DNA from: Streptococcus sp. HMSC072G04
GTDB lineage: Bacteria > Bacillota > Bacilli > Lactobacillales > Streptococcaceae
DNA length: 38,973 nt
Reading direction: 5' to 3'
NCBI RefSeq assembly: GCF_001813295.1
Contig: NZ_KV811999.1
Coordinates: forward strand, 1 to 38,973
Part shown: positions 25,738 to 34,190 of the stretch, piece after piece
Position numbering within the stretch: the first letter of the stretch is position 1
Layout of the letters: every line of letters begins with the position of its first letter
The notes under the pieces: generated by a model
What the model was told of the DNA's origin: nothing
The model's input: only the letters and a program-made list of their open reading frames with translations
Databases searched by the model: none
Made by a program: the position numbers and the translations under genes

Positions 25738-25766
25738 TTGACAGTGTTTTCATTTTTGGCTAGAAT
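25738..25766 (+). promoter_or_regulatory. Promoter of the aco operon with overlapping cre-like site
   Basis: TTGACA (25738-25743), 17-bp spacer, TAGAAT (25761-25766). TGACAGTGTTTTCA at 25739-25752 matches 12 of 14 bases of the CcpA site TGAAAGCGTTTTCA and covers the -35 box, the position expected for carbon catabolite repression. Two TTGTGAA half-sites at 25651 and 25713 resemble halves of a Rex box, a weaker observation. Confidence 0.65.
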
Positions 25767-25802
25767 GAAAATGAATGAATAATTGCTTAGAAAGGCGAAA
25801 TA

Positions 25803-26771
25803 ATGGCAACATTAGATAAAAGTCTCTTATTGGATATGTTCCGTAAAATGGAAGAAATCCGTCGCATGGACTTAAAAATTGCACAGTTAGTAAAAAAAGG
25901 AAAAGTGCCAGGAATGACGCACTTTTCTGTTGGGGAAGAAGCGGCTAACGTTGGAGCGATGTTGGCTTTGAACGATGATGATTTGCTGACATCTAACCAC
26001 CGTGGACATGGACAAGCCATCGCTAAAGGAATCGATTTGAATGGCATGATGGCAGAAATCCTTGGTAAGTATACCGGTACTTGTAAAGGGAAGGGTGGCT
26101 CCATGCACATCGCCGACCTGGATGCAGGTAACCTTGGTGCCAACGGTATTGTTGGTGGTGGTATGGGGATTGCAGTAGGAGCTGCTCTTACTCAACAAAT
26201 GCATAAGACTGGTAAGATTGTTGTCTGCTTCTTTGGGGACGGTGCAACCAACGAAGGTGTCTTCCACGAAGCAGTGAATATGGCTTCTATTTGGAATCTT
26301 CCGGTAATTTTCTACTGTATCAATAACGGTTATGGAATCTCTGCTGATATCAAGAAAATGACCAATATCCAGCATATCCATGAGCGTAGTGCTGCTTACG
26401 GCATTCCTGGAATGTTTATTCCTGATGGGAACAACGTTATTGATGTCTATGAAGGATTTAAGAAGGCAGTCGATCACGTCCGCTCTGGTAAAGGCCCTGT
26501 CTTGATTGAAAGTGTTACTTATCGTTGGCTTGGTCACTCTTCATCTGACCCTGGTAAATACCGGACCCGTGAAGAAGTCGAAGAGTGGAAGAAGAAAGAT
26601 CCGATTGAAAACCTTCGTAAGTATCTGCTCGAGAATGATATTGCGAGCGCAGAAGAATTGGATCAGATCCAAGAAGAAGTGAAAGAAGCAGTTGAAGCTT
26701 CAGTGAAATTTGCGGAAGAAAGCCCATTCCCTCCACTTGAATCAGCTTTCGAAGATATTTACGCAGACTAA
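25803..26771 (+). CDS. acoA: 2-oxoacid dehydrogenase E1 alpha subunit (acetoin/pyruvate type)
   Basis: A 322-residue thiamine diphosphate enzyme subunit. The TPP motif starts GDGATNEG (145-152) and ends with the CINN segment (172-175). The phosphorylation-loop region YRWLGHSSSDPGKYR and the substrate-channel HRGHGQAIAKG are typical of E1 alpha. Streptococcal orthologues are annotated as acetoin dehydrogenase but in several species act as the pyruvate dehydrogenase complex; no acetoin-synthesis genes are near, so pyruvate is plausible here. AAAGG lies 7 bases before the ATG. First gene of an operon running acoA-acoB-acoC-lpd-lplA, with E1 beta 16 bases downstream. Confidence 0.93.
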   Translation: MATLDKSLLLDMFRKMEEIRRMDLKIAQLVKKGKVPGMTHFSVGEEAANVGAMLALNDDDLLTSNHRGHGQAIAKGIDLNGMMAEILGKYTGTCKGKGGSMHIADLDAGNLGANGIVGGGMGIAVGAALTQQMHKTGKIVVCFFGDGATNEGVFHEAVNMASIWNLPVIFYCINNGYGISADIKKMTNIQHIHERSAAYGIPGMFIPDGNNVIDVYEGFKKAVDHVRSGKGPVLIESVTYRWLGHSSSDPGKYRTREEVEEWKKKDPIENLRKYLLENDIASAEELDQIQEEVKEAVEASVKFAEESPFPPLESAFEDIYAD

Positions 26772-26787
26772 GGGGGAGTAGAGAATT

Positions 26788-27780
26788 ATGGAAACTAAAT
26801 TAATGTCTTTCCGCGATACCATTATCCTTGCTATGTCTGAGGAAATGCGTCGCGACGAAAACGTATTGTTGATGGGGGAAGATGTCGGAGTTTTCGGTGG
26901 AGACTTCGGAACTTCAGTAGGAATGCTTGAGGAATTCGGTCCAGAACGTGTCCGTGACTGTCCGATTTCTGAGGCTGCGATTTCAGGTGCAGCAGCAGGT
27001 GCAGCCATGACCGGACTTCGCCCAATCGTTGATATGACCTTCATGGATTTCTCAGTAATTGCCATGGATGCTATTGTCAACCAAGCTGCTAAAACTCGCT
27101 ACATGTTTGGTGGAAAAGGTCAAGTACCAATGACCATTCGCTGTGCTGCTGGTAACGGAGTTGGATCTGCAGCCCAACACTCCCAATCTTTGGAATCTTG
27201 GTTTACTCATATTCCTGGTTTGAAAGTTGTTGCTCCTGGTACGCCAGCGGATATGAAGGGACTTCTCAAGTCTTCTATTCGCGATAACAACCCAGTAATC
27301 ATTCTTGAGTACAAATCAGAATTCAACCAAAAAGGGGAAGTGCCAGTTGATCCAGACTACACCATTCCACTTGGTGTCGGAGAAATCAAACGCGAAGGAA
27401 CTGACGTCACTGTCGTAACCTACGGGAAAATGCTTCGTCGTGTTATGCAAGCAGCTGAAGAATTGGCAGAAGAAGGGATCTCAGTAGAAGTAGTAGACCC
27501 ACGTACCTTGGTTCCACTTGATAAAGAGATCATCATTAATTCTGTCAAGAAGACAGGAAAAGTAGTCCTTGTCAATGATGCCCACAAAACAAGTGGCTAT
27601 ATCGGAGAAATATCAGCTATTATCTCTGAATCAGAAGCATTTGATTACTTGGATGCACCAATTCGTCGTTGTGCAGGAGAAGATGTGCCAATGCCTTACG
27701 CACAAAACCTTGAGAATGCAATGATCCCAACAGTTGAAAGCATCAAAGAAGCTATTCGTAAAACATATAACAAAGAATAA
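26788..27780 (+). CDS. acoB: 2-oxoacid dehydrogenase E1 beta subunit
   Basis: A 330-residue transketolase-like subunit that pairs with AcoA to decarboxylate the 2-oxoacid and pass the acyl unit to lipoate. It carries the E1 beta blocks MGEDVGVFGGDFGTSVGM, DCPISEAAISGAAAGAA, the TPP-contacting MTIRCAAGNGVGSAAQHSQS and the C-terminal PIRRCAGEDVPMPYA. Length is normal. A G-rich ribosome binding site (GGGGGAG) precedes the ATG. The 24-bp repeat begins at the very next base after the stop codon, and a 330-base region with a tandem hairpin element separates this gene from acoC. Confidence 0.93.
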   Translation: METKLMSFRDTIILAMSEEMRRDENVLLMGEDVGVFGGDFGTSVGMLEEFGPERVRDCPISEAAISGAAAGAAMTGLRPIVDMTFMDFSVIAMDAIVNQAAKTRYMFGGKGQVPMTIRCAAGNGVGSAAQHSQSLESWFTHIPGLKVVAPGTPADMKGLLKSSIRDNNPVIILEYKSEFNQKGEVPVDPDYTIPLGVGEIKREGTDVTVVTYGKMLRRVMQAAEELAEEGISVEVVDPRTLVPLDKEIIINSVKKTGKVVLVNDAHKTSGYIGEISAIISESEAFDYLDAPIRRCAGEDVPMPYAQNLENAMIPTVESIKEAIRKTYNKE

Positions 27781-27804
27781 TACATAACATAAATTATGTA
27801 ATAT
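27781..27804. repeat. 24-bp repeat, copy 1 (palindromic core)
   Basis: TACATAA-N6-TTATGTA followed by ATAT, starting right after the acoB stop. It matches 23 of 24 bases in inverted orientation at 35730-35753, right after the xerS stop. Confidence 0.7.
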
Positions 27805-27815
27805 CGTTTGAATTA

Positions 27816-28103
27816 GACGAGGAAACTTTGTATCTTTTTAGGTACAAAGTTCTCTGCGTCCTTAATATCTTAGATTAGAGCACGGGCTAAAGTCTGGGTG
27901 AAAAAGATAAACTTTCCTAGAAACTAAAGTTTCTTCGTCAAGTTTCCTATTTTCACTTTGACTTTTGACGCCCTTAGTATCTTGTAACTGAATCCGGACG
28001 GAGGACTGTGAAAAAAAGATAGATTTCCTCGTGTTCATCGAACACAGCGTCAATCTCCTATTTTTTCTTTGTCCTCTACGTCCTTAATATCTTATAATAG
28101 AAT
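27816..28103 (+). repeat. Tandem hairpin repeat element inside the aco operon
   Basis: Three related units, each ending in a tail like CGTCCTTAATATCTT. Unit 0 is short (hairpin ACTTTGTA / TACAAAGT, tail at 27857). Unit 1 spans about 27890-27993, with arms GTGAAAA / TTTTCAC and inner AGAAACT / AGTTTCT. Unit 2 spans about 27995-28103, with arms GAGGAC / GTCCTC and inner CGTGTTC / GAACACAGCG. Units 1 and 2 align over about 105 bases. Loops differ while stems are kept by paired changes, so the structure appears to be what matters. The tail of unit 2 contains TATAAT (28093-28098) with TTGTCC 18 bp upstream, a possible internal promoter for acoC. Confidence 0.7.
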
Positions 28104-28113
28104 AGGAGAGGTC

Positions 28114-29157
28114 ATGGCTGATGATAAGCTAAGAGCGACTCCTGCGGCTAGAAAATTAGCGGATGATCTTGGGATCAACCTCTATGATGTTTCTGGTTCA
28201 GGCGCAAACGGTCGTGTCCACAAAGAAGACGTGGAAACATATAAAGACACTAACGTGGTTCGCATTTCACCACTTGCAAAACGAATTGCTTTAGAACACA
28301 ATATTGCTTGGCAAGAAATCCAAGGAACTGGTCATCGTGGTAAGATTATGAAGAAGGACGTCCTTGCTTTCCTTCCTGAAAATATTGAGAATGAGACCAT
28401 TAAGTCACCGGCTCAAATCGAGAAGGTGGACGAAGTTCCAGATAATGTGACACCTTATGGTGAGATCGAGCGGATTCCGATGACACCAATGCGTAAGGTG
28501 ATTGCTCAACGGATGGTGGAATCTTACTTGACAGCACCAACCTTTACTTTGAACTATGACGTTGATATGTCTCAAATGTTGGCCCTTCGTAAGAAGGTAT
28601 TGGATCCAATTATGGAGGCCACTGGTAAGAAAGTCACTGTAACAGATTTGCTTTCTCTAGCAGTGGTTAAGACCTTGATGAAACATCCATACATCAATGC
28701 GTCTTTAACAGAAGATGGCAAAACCATCATCACTCACAATTATGTCAACTTAGCGATGGCAGTTGGGATGGACAATGGATTGATGACTCCAGTTGTCTAC
28801 AATGCTGAAAAGATGACCTTGTCAGAGTTAGTCGTAGCCTTCAAGGATGTTATCGGACGTACCTTGGATGGTAAGCTTGCTCCAAGTGAATTGCAAAACT
28901 CAACCTTTACTATCAGTAACTTGGGGATGTTTGGCGTTCAATCATTTGGACCGATTATCAACCAACCAAACTCTGCCATCCTTGGAGTTAGTGCAACGGT
29001 TGAAAAACCAGTGGTTGTGAATGGTGAAATTGTCATTCGTCCAATCATGAGCTTGGGCTTGACCATTGACCACCGCGTTGTCGATGGAATGGCTGGTGCC
29101 AAATTCATGAAAGACTTGAAAGCCTTGATTGAAGACCCGATTTCAATGTTGGTCTAA
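28114..29157 (+). CDS. acoC: Dihydrolipoamide acyltransferase E2 without lipoyl domain
   Basis: A 347-residue E2 subunit. It starts directly with two peripheral subunit-binding domains (RATPAARKLADDLGINLYDV..., residues 7-40, and RISPLAKRIALEHNIAW..., residues 50-83), then the catalytic chloramphenicol-acetyltransferase-like domain ending in the active-site motif DHRVVDG. No N-terminal lipoyl domain is present; the swinging lipoyl arm is instead at the N-terminus of the neighbouring E3. This arrangement and length agree with the pneumococcal orthologue, so it is not a truncation. The ATG at 28114 with AGGAG 5 bases upstream is chosen over an extended reading through the repeat element. Confidence 0.92.
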   Translation: MADDKLRATPAARKLADDLGINLYDVSGSGANGRVHKEDVETYKDTNVVRISPLAKRIALEHNIAWQEIQGTGHRGKIMKKDVLAFLPENIENETIKSPAQIEKVDEVPDNVTPYGEIERIPMTPMRKVIAQRMVESYLTAPTFTLNYDVDMSQMLALRKKVLDPIMEATGKKVTVTDLLSLAVVKTLMKHPYINASLTEDGKTIITHNYVNLAMAVGMDNGLMTPVVYNAEKMTLSELVVAFKDVIGRTLDGKLAPSELQNSTFTISNLGMFGVQSFGPIINQPNSAILGVSATVEKPVVVNGEIVIRPIMSLGLTIDHRVVDGMAGAKFMKDLKALIEDPISMLV

Positions 29158-29196
29158 TCAACGAGAGAATAGAAACAAGAAAAAGAGGGAAATAAA

Positions 29197-30903
29197 ATGG
29201 CCTTAGAAGTAATTATGCCAAAAGCCGGCGTAGATATGACCGAAGGACAAATCGTTCAGTGGAATAAAAAAGTCGGCGAATTTGTAAAAGAAGGAGAAGT
29301 TCTCCTTGAAATCATGACAGACAAAGTCAGCATGGAGTTGGAAGCGGAAGAAGACGGTTACTTGATCGCTATCCTAAAAGGGGATGGAGAAACTGTTCCT
29401 GTAACAGAAGTAATCGGTTATCTTGGTGAAGAAGGGGAAAACATCCCAACCGCTGGAGGAGCTGCACCAGAAGCAAGTCCAGCACCAGCTGCAGCAAGTG
29501 CTTCAAACGATGACAATAAGAGCGATGACGCTTATGATATCGTTGTGATTGGTGGTGGTCCTGCTGGTTACGTATCTGCTATTAAAGCAGCTCAATTAGG
29601 TGGTAAGGTTGCTCTTGTTGAGAAATCTGAACTTGGTGGAACGTGCTTGAACCGCGGATGTATTCCAACTAAGACTTACCTCCACAACGCTGAAATTATC
29701 GAAAATATCGGACATGCGGCCAACCGTGGTATTATCATTGAAAATCCAAGTTTCTCAGTAGATATGGATAAACTTTTAGAAACTAAATCTAAAGTTGTTA
29801 ATACTCTTGTTGGTGGTGTTGCGGGTCTTCTTCGCAGCTACGGAGTGGATGTTCACAAGGGTATCGGTACCATTACGAAAGATAAGAATGTCTTGGTCAA
29901 TGGTTCTGAATTGCTTGAAACGAAGAAGATCATCCTTGCTGGTGGTTCAAAAGTAAGTAAGATTAATGTTCCTGGTATGGAATCATCCCTTGTCATGACT
30001 AGTGATGATATCCTTGAAATGAACGAAGTTCCAGAAAGCCTTGTCATCATTGGTGGTGGTGTTGTCGGGATCGAACTTGGACAAGCCTTCATGACCTTCG
30101 GGTCAAAAGTTACGGTTATCGAAATGATGGACCGCATTGTTCCAGCTATGGATGCAGAAGTATCTAAGAACCTTCGCTTGATCCTTGAACGTAAAGGTAT
30201 GACAATCTTGACGGATACGAAATTGCAAGAAATCATTGAAGAAGATGGCAAACTTCGTATCAAGGTTGAAGGAAAAGACGATATTATCGCCAACAAAGCC
30301 CTTCTTTCAATCGGGCGTGTTCCAGATCTTGAAGGAATCGGTGAAGTCGAGTTTGAATTGGATCGTGGACGTATCAAAGTTAATGAATATATGGAAACGT
30401 CTGTTCCAGGTATCTATGCGCCAGGTGATATCAACGGTACTAAGATGTTGGCTCATGCTGCCTTCAGAATGGGTGAAGTTGCGGCTGAAAATGCTCTTAA
30501 GGGAAATCATGCTGTTGCCAAATTGAACTTGACTCCTGCAGCCATCTACACACTTCCAGAAGTTGCAGCTGTTGGTTTGACAGAAGAACAAGCTCGTGAG
30601 AAATACGATGTTCAAATCGGTAAGTTTAACTTTGCGGCGAACGGTCGTGCCATTGCATCAGATGCGGCTCAAGGCTTTGTTAAAGTCATTGCAGACAAGA
30701 AATACGGTGAAGTTCTTGGGGTTCATATCATTGGTCCAGCAGCAGCTGAATTGATCAACGAAGCTTCAACCATCATTGAGATGGAAATCACTGTAGAAGA
30801 AATGCTCAAGACCATTCATGGTCACCCAACCTTCTCAGAAGTGATGTACGAAGCCTTTGCGGATGTACTCGGCTTGGCAGTTCACTCACCTAAGAAGAAA
30901 TAA
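29197..30903 (+). CDS. lpd: Dihydrolipoamide dehydrogenase E3 with N-terminal lipoyl domain
   Basis: A 568-residue fusion. Residues 1-80 are a lipoyl domain with the lipoylated Lys43 in MTDKVSME; residues 84-112 are an Ala/Pro/Ser linker (AGGAAPEASPAPAAASAS). From 113 on is the FAD/NAD disulfide oxidoreductase: VVIGGGPAGY, redox pair GGTCLNRGCIP (Cys150, Cys155), second nucleotide motif IIGGGVVGIELGQAF, and the catalytic HGHPTFSE near the C-terminus. It reoxidises dihydrolipoamide and supplies the lipoyl arm that E2 lacks. AGAGGGA precedes the ATG. lplA follows 68 bases later. Confidence 0.95.
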   Translation: MALEVIMPKAGVDMTEGQIVQWNKKVGEFVKEGEVLLEIMTDKVSMELEAEEDGYLIAILKGDGETVPVTEVIGYLGEEGENIPTAGGAAPEASPAPAAASASNDDNKSDDAYDIVVIGGGPAGYVSAIKAAQLGGKVALVEKSELGGTCLNRGCIPTKTYLHNAEIIENIGHAANRGIIIENPSFSVDMDKLLETKSKVVNTLVGGVAGLLRSYGVDVHKGIGTITKDKNVLVNGSELLETKKIILAGGSKVSKINVPGMESSLVMTSDDILEMNEVPESLVIIGGGVVGIELGQAFMTFGSKVTVIEMMDRIVPAMDAEVSKNLRLILERKGMTILTDTKLQEIIEEDGKLRIKVEGKDDIIANKALLSIGRVPDLEGIGEVEFELDRGRIKVNEYMETSVPGIYAPGDINGTKMLAHAAFRMGEVAAENALKGNHAVAKLNLTPAAIYTLPEVAAVGLTEEQAREKYDVQIGKFNFAANGRAIASDAAQGFVKVIADKKYGEVLGVHIIGPAAAELINEASTIIEMEITVEEMLKTIHGHPTFSEVMYEAFADVLGLAVHSPKKK

Positions 30904-30911
30904 TATTTGAA

Positions 30912-30954
30912 ATGATAGAATGGCTGGACAGCAAATGCTGGACCAGTCTCTATC
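30912..30954 (+). other. Hairpin between lpd and lplA
   Basis: GATAGA / TCTATC outer arms and CTGG / CCAG with AGCA / TGCT inside. No T-run, so it is not an obvious terminator; it may affect mRNA processing or lplA level. Confidence 0.4.
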
Positions 30955-30971
30955 GTATATAAAGGAATCTT

Positions 30972-31961
30972 ATGAAATACATTATTAATTATTCAAATGA
31001 TACTGCTTTTAATATTGCTTTGGAAGAGTACGCCTTTAAACACCTTTTAGACGAGGATCAAATCTTCCTTCTTTGGATTAATAAACCTTCGATTATCGTT
31101 GGTCGTCACCAAAATACCATCGAAGAAATCAACCGTGACTATGTTCGGGAGCATGGGATTGAAGTGGTTCGTCGGATCAGTGGTGGTGGGGCTGTTTACC
31201 ATGATTTGAACAACCTCAACTACACCATTATTTCAAAAGAAGATGAAAACAAGGCCTTTGACTTCAAGAGCTTCTCAACTCCTGTAATTAACACCTTGGC
31301 TCAGCTTGGAGTGAAGGCTGAATTCACGGGTCGTAACGACTTAGAGATTGATGGCAAGAAATTCTGTGGAAATGCCCAAGCTTACATCAATGGTCGGATC
31401 ATGCACCATGGTTGCCTTCTCTTTGACGTTGATTTGTCAGTCCTTGCTAATGCACTCAAGGTGTCTAAAGACAAGTTTGAGTCTAAAGGGGTTAAATCAG
31501 TTCGTGCACGTGTGACCAATATTATCGATGAGTTGCCAGAAAAAATCACGGTTGAAGAGTTCCGGGACCTACTTTTGGACTACATGAAGAAAGAATACCC
31601 TGAGATGACAGAATATGTCTTCTCGGATGAAGAATTGGCTGAAATCAACCGGATCAAGGAAACCAAGTTTGGTACTTGGGATTGGAACTATGGAAAGTCT
31701 CCTGAATACAATGTCCGTCGCGGCACCAAATTCCCAAGTGGTAAGGTTGAAATCTTCGCTAACGTCATTGAATCAAAAATCCAAGACATCAAGATCTACG
31801 GTGACTTCTTCGGTATCGAAGATGTTGCAGCAGTAGAAGATGTTCTTCGTGGCGTTAAATACGAACGTGAAGACGTCCTCAAAGCCCTTCAAACCATTAA
31901 CCTTGGTCGTTACTTCGCAGGTATCACTGCAGAAGAAATTGCTGAAGCAGTGGTGGAATAA
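30972..31961 (+). CDS. lplA: Lipoate-protein ligase A
   Basis: A 329-residue enzyme that activates lipoate with ATP and attaches it to lipoyl domains, here most likely Lys43 of the neighbouring Lpd. It has the ligase core motifs LLWINKPSIIVGRHQNT, VRRISGGGAVYHDLNNLNYT and FCGNAQAYINGRIMHHG, plus the C-terminal accessory domain beginning near TKFGTWDWNYGKSPEYNV found in full-length LplA. AAAGGA lies before the ATG. The last gene of the aco operon, closed by a terminator. No lipoate synthesis genes are nearby, which fits salvage of host lipoate. Confidence 0.95.
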   Translation: MKYIINYSNDTAFNIALEEYAFKHLLDEDQIFLLWINKPSIIVGRHQNTIEEINRDYVREHGIEVVRRISGGGAVYHDLNNLNYTIISKEDENKAFDFKSFSTPVINTLAQLGVKAEFTGRNDLEIDGKKFCGNAQAYINGRIMHHGCLLFDVDLSVLANALKVSKDKFESKGVKSVRARVTNIIDELPEKITVEEFRDLLLDYMKKEYPEMTEYVFSDEELAEINRIKETKFGTWDWNYGKSPEYNVRRGTKFPSGKVEIFANVIESKIQDIKIYGDFFGIEDVAAVEDVLRGVKYEREDVLKALQTINLGRYFAGITAEEIAEAVVE

Positions 31962-31967
31962 AGTCAT

Positions 31968-31997
31968 AAGAGATTCGCAGAAGCGGATCTCTTTTTT
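31968..31997 (+). terminator. Terminator of the aco operon
   Basis: AAGAGATTCGC / GCGGATCTCTT stem (one wobble), AGAA loop, TTTTTT tail. Confidence 0.85.
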
Positions 31998-32021
31998 GAA
32001 ACTAGTTTCACATAGAAATTA

Positions 32022-32050
32022 TTGTTTTACGAAGGATTTTGTAGTATAGT
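32022..32050 (+). promoter_or_regulatory. Possible promoter upstream of the bacteriocin-type permease
   Basis: TTGTTT (32022-32027), 17-bp spacer, TATAGT (32045-32050). Confidence 0.4.
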
Positions 32051-32062
32051 AAAGGTGGAAAA

Positions 32063-32137
32063 ATGTATTCGTTTACAATAATATTATTAAAATTTTTAAT
32101 ACTCAGTAATCACCAAACAATGAAATTGATTGACTAG
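32063..32137 (+). CDS. Candidate 24-residue hydrophobic peptide
   Basis: A short frame starting MYSFTIILLKFLILSN, preceded by AAAGGTGG (32051-32058) with good spacing and by a possible promoter. It is hydrophobic at the N-terminus and polar at the end. It could be a small membrane peptide, a leader peptide, or the remnant of a bacteriocin signal sequence, since lactococcin-972-type operons normally have the bacteriocin gene here. A chance frame is quite possible. Downstream, ACTTTC / GAAAGT (32147-32171) forms a hairpin ahead of the permease start. Confidence 0.3.
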   Translation: MYSFTIILLKFLILSNHQTMKLID

Positions 32138-32179
32138 TTAGGTAATACTTTCCTTTGATGCTTTAGAAAGTGTGATGAT

Positions 32180-34189
32180 ATGAAACGTGTCTTTATTATT
32201 TTATCAAACCTTTTCATCTCTAGCTTTTTGATTTGGATTGCCTTTATTTCTCCAAATACGCTTATCCACCGCAGTCTTCCGGTAGTAGGTGTGGTAAGAC
32301 AAGATAAGAGCGTCACATATGAAGACTTATCTTCCAGTTTAGACCGCTTGGCAAGGGAAAATCATAGTATAATTGCCCGTCAGATACAAAGAACAGATTC
32401 TAAGGGGCAGGTTGTTTTCACCTATGAAATCTACGGAGAGGGAAAACTTCCTCTTGGGATTAAAAGAGAGAAGAAAGAACTGGCTGCCAAAGAAAGCCTG
32501 CTAACGAATTATTATGTATTAACAGGTGAATTGGAAACTGAAAAGCTGGATCAAACTCTTCATACTCTTGGTTTCTCACAAACTTTTATTGAGAAACCGA
32601 ATCTTCTGCTGACCTTTATTGCCTTTTTTGGCTCAGGTTCACAATCACTTGCCTTAGTCATTTTTATCATTAGTTTTAGCGCTTTTACGATTATTCAAAA
32701 AACACAAGAAATGAGAAGTGCTGGGATTCGATATATTTCAGGAATGAGACGCTTGCAACTTTTCGGACATTCTCTAAAAGATGATAGTATAGAGTTGCTT
32801 TTGGGATGTATTGGCGCAAGTATAATGGGTGCTGTTCTGATTTATTGCTTTCAATTGACACCTTTTTCCTATTCCATCGTTATTTTCAGTAGTATTATTT
32901 ACAATGGGATGTTACTAATTTTGTCTGTTTTCTTATCCTTCCTCTTTGCATATAGTATTCAAACGATTCATTTAGTCCCCCTTTTAAAAGGGAAGGTTCC
33001 ATTGAAGCGCATATTGGTTTTCCTCTTTATTTGTCAATTTCTCGCTGTGGCATTAATTGGCCTTGCGATTCATCGAATCAGTATTTTTGGATCAGTCTGG
33101 CAAACTCACCAAGAGGGAAGTGAGGCTTGGTTAAAACAGTCGAATTGGGTCCAAATTAGTACAAGTCGGGAGGATTTTTCACAGAAAACAAACAAAGAGA
33201 CGCAAATTGAGGACAGAGCAAAATGGTCTAAGCTCATCGAGTCTGGCATCGAAAATGGTGGTCTTTTAGCTTATCATCACCTCGTATTTTTTGGTTCAAA
33301 AGGAGTTATGACGGATCCTAGTACAGGTAAAGAGTTTTCCATCACAGATTACGATCCTCTTGCACGAACTCTCTATGTAACTCCAAATTACCTCGAAATC
33401 CAAGGTGTTCCAGTTTCTCCTGAAGAAAAAGATCACTTAAATCACTTACAAGCAGGAGAATTTGGTCTCTTACTTCCGGAAAAATTAAAAGGTCGAGAAG
33501 AGGAGATGATCAAACGATATGAAGATTATCTATCTCCTCGAGATGATCAAGGAAATATCACCTTATCAATGAAGGCGCAGGTAACGTATATTCCGAATCA
33601 TCAAAAACGCTTTATCTACAACAACACACCAATCAGCTATAAGCAATTCTTTACAGATCCTGTTTTAGTGGTTATACAACCTGAAAGTTTTGGAGGTTAT
33701 GAGAATCCATATTTCACCCACCTAAATTCCTACCTTTATTTTAATGGGCTTCAGAATAGTAAGAAGCTAGTCGCTGAGTATAATCTTGAAAAAAGTGTTA
33801 GTCAGTACGACTATGCAGTGGACGTTTACCAGCAAATGGCCCAAAACATACAAATAGAAAATCTCATGGCGATTGCAGGAGGAGTCTTTGGTATAGCAAC
33901 CTCTGTTCTTCTTTTTAACACTATGAATTTCCTATATTTTGAAGAGTTTAGAAAACAAATCTTCTTGAAGAAGATTGCAGGTCTGGGATTTGTAAACATT
34001 CACCAAATGATTTTGCTCTCAGAAAGTAGCCTCTTGCTATTAGGAAGCCTCTTGGTATTCATTCTCACTTCGGAATGGTGGATTGCTCTTGTCACTCTCT
34101 TTCTATTTATTACTAATGCTTGGTTCATTCTCCTGTACCGGTCTCATAAAGAAGACCACTTGTTAGCCACTGTACTGAAAGGAGCCTAA
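32180..34189 (+). CDS. Bacteriocin-associated integral membrane protein (DUF1430, lactococcin 972 type)
   Basis: A 669-residue membrane protein: an N-terminal helix (about 5-25), a large outer domain, a cluster of membrane helices (about 150-300), a second large outer domain (about 310-560) and three C-terminal helices ending LLATVLKGA. This is the layout of the 'bacteriocin-associated integral membrane protein' family, FtsX/MacB-like permeases linked to lactococcin 972 bacteriocins and proposed to give immunity or export. The ribosome binding site is weak. It is joined to an ABC ATPase one base downstream. No bacteriocin precursor gene is visible in the 218 bases upstream. Confidence 0.75.
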   Translation: MKRVFIILSNLFISSFLIWIAFISPNTLIHRSLPVVGVVRQDKSVTYEDLSSSLDRLARENHSIIARQIQRTDSKGQVVFTYEIYGEGKLPLGIKREKKELAAKESLLTNYYVLTGELETEKLDQTLHTLGFSQTFIEKPNLLLTFIAFFGSGSQSLALVIFIISFSAFTIIQKTQEMRSAGIRYISGMRRLQLFGHSLKDDSIELLLGCIGASIMGAVLIYCFQLTPFSYSIVIFSSIIYNGMLLILSVFLSFLFAYSIQTIHLVPLLKGKVPLKRILVFLFICQFLAVALIGLAIHRISIFGSVWQTHQEGSEAWLKQSNWVQISTSREDFSQKTNKETQIEDRAKWSKLIESGIENGGLLAYHHLVFFGSKGVMTDPSTGKEFSITDYDPLARTLYVTPNYLEIQGVPVSPEEKDHLNHLQAGEFGLLLPEKLKGREEEMIKRYEDYLSPRDDQGNITLSMKAQVTYIPNHQKRFIYNNTPISYKQFFTDPVLVVIQPESFGGYENPYFTHLNSYLYFNGLQNSKKLVAEYNLEKSVSQYDYAVDVYQQMAQNIQIENLMAIAGGVFGIATSVLLFNTMNFLYFEEFRKQIFLKKIAGLGFVNIHQMILLSESSLLLLGSLLVFILTSEWWIALVTLFLFITNAWFILLYRSHKEDHLLATVLKGA

Positions 34190-34190
34190 T

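Noticed and set aside
25887..26537. 216-codon minus-strand frame opposite acoA
   Set aside because: Shadow of a highly conserved coding gene; no ribosome binding site and no recognisable protein.
29853..30377. 174-codon minus-strand frame opposite lpd
   Set aside because: Shadow frame made of Ser/Ile/Arg-rich antisense codons.
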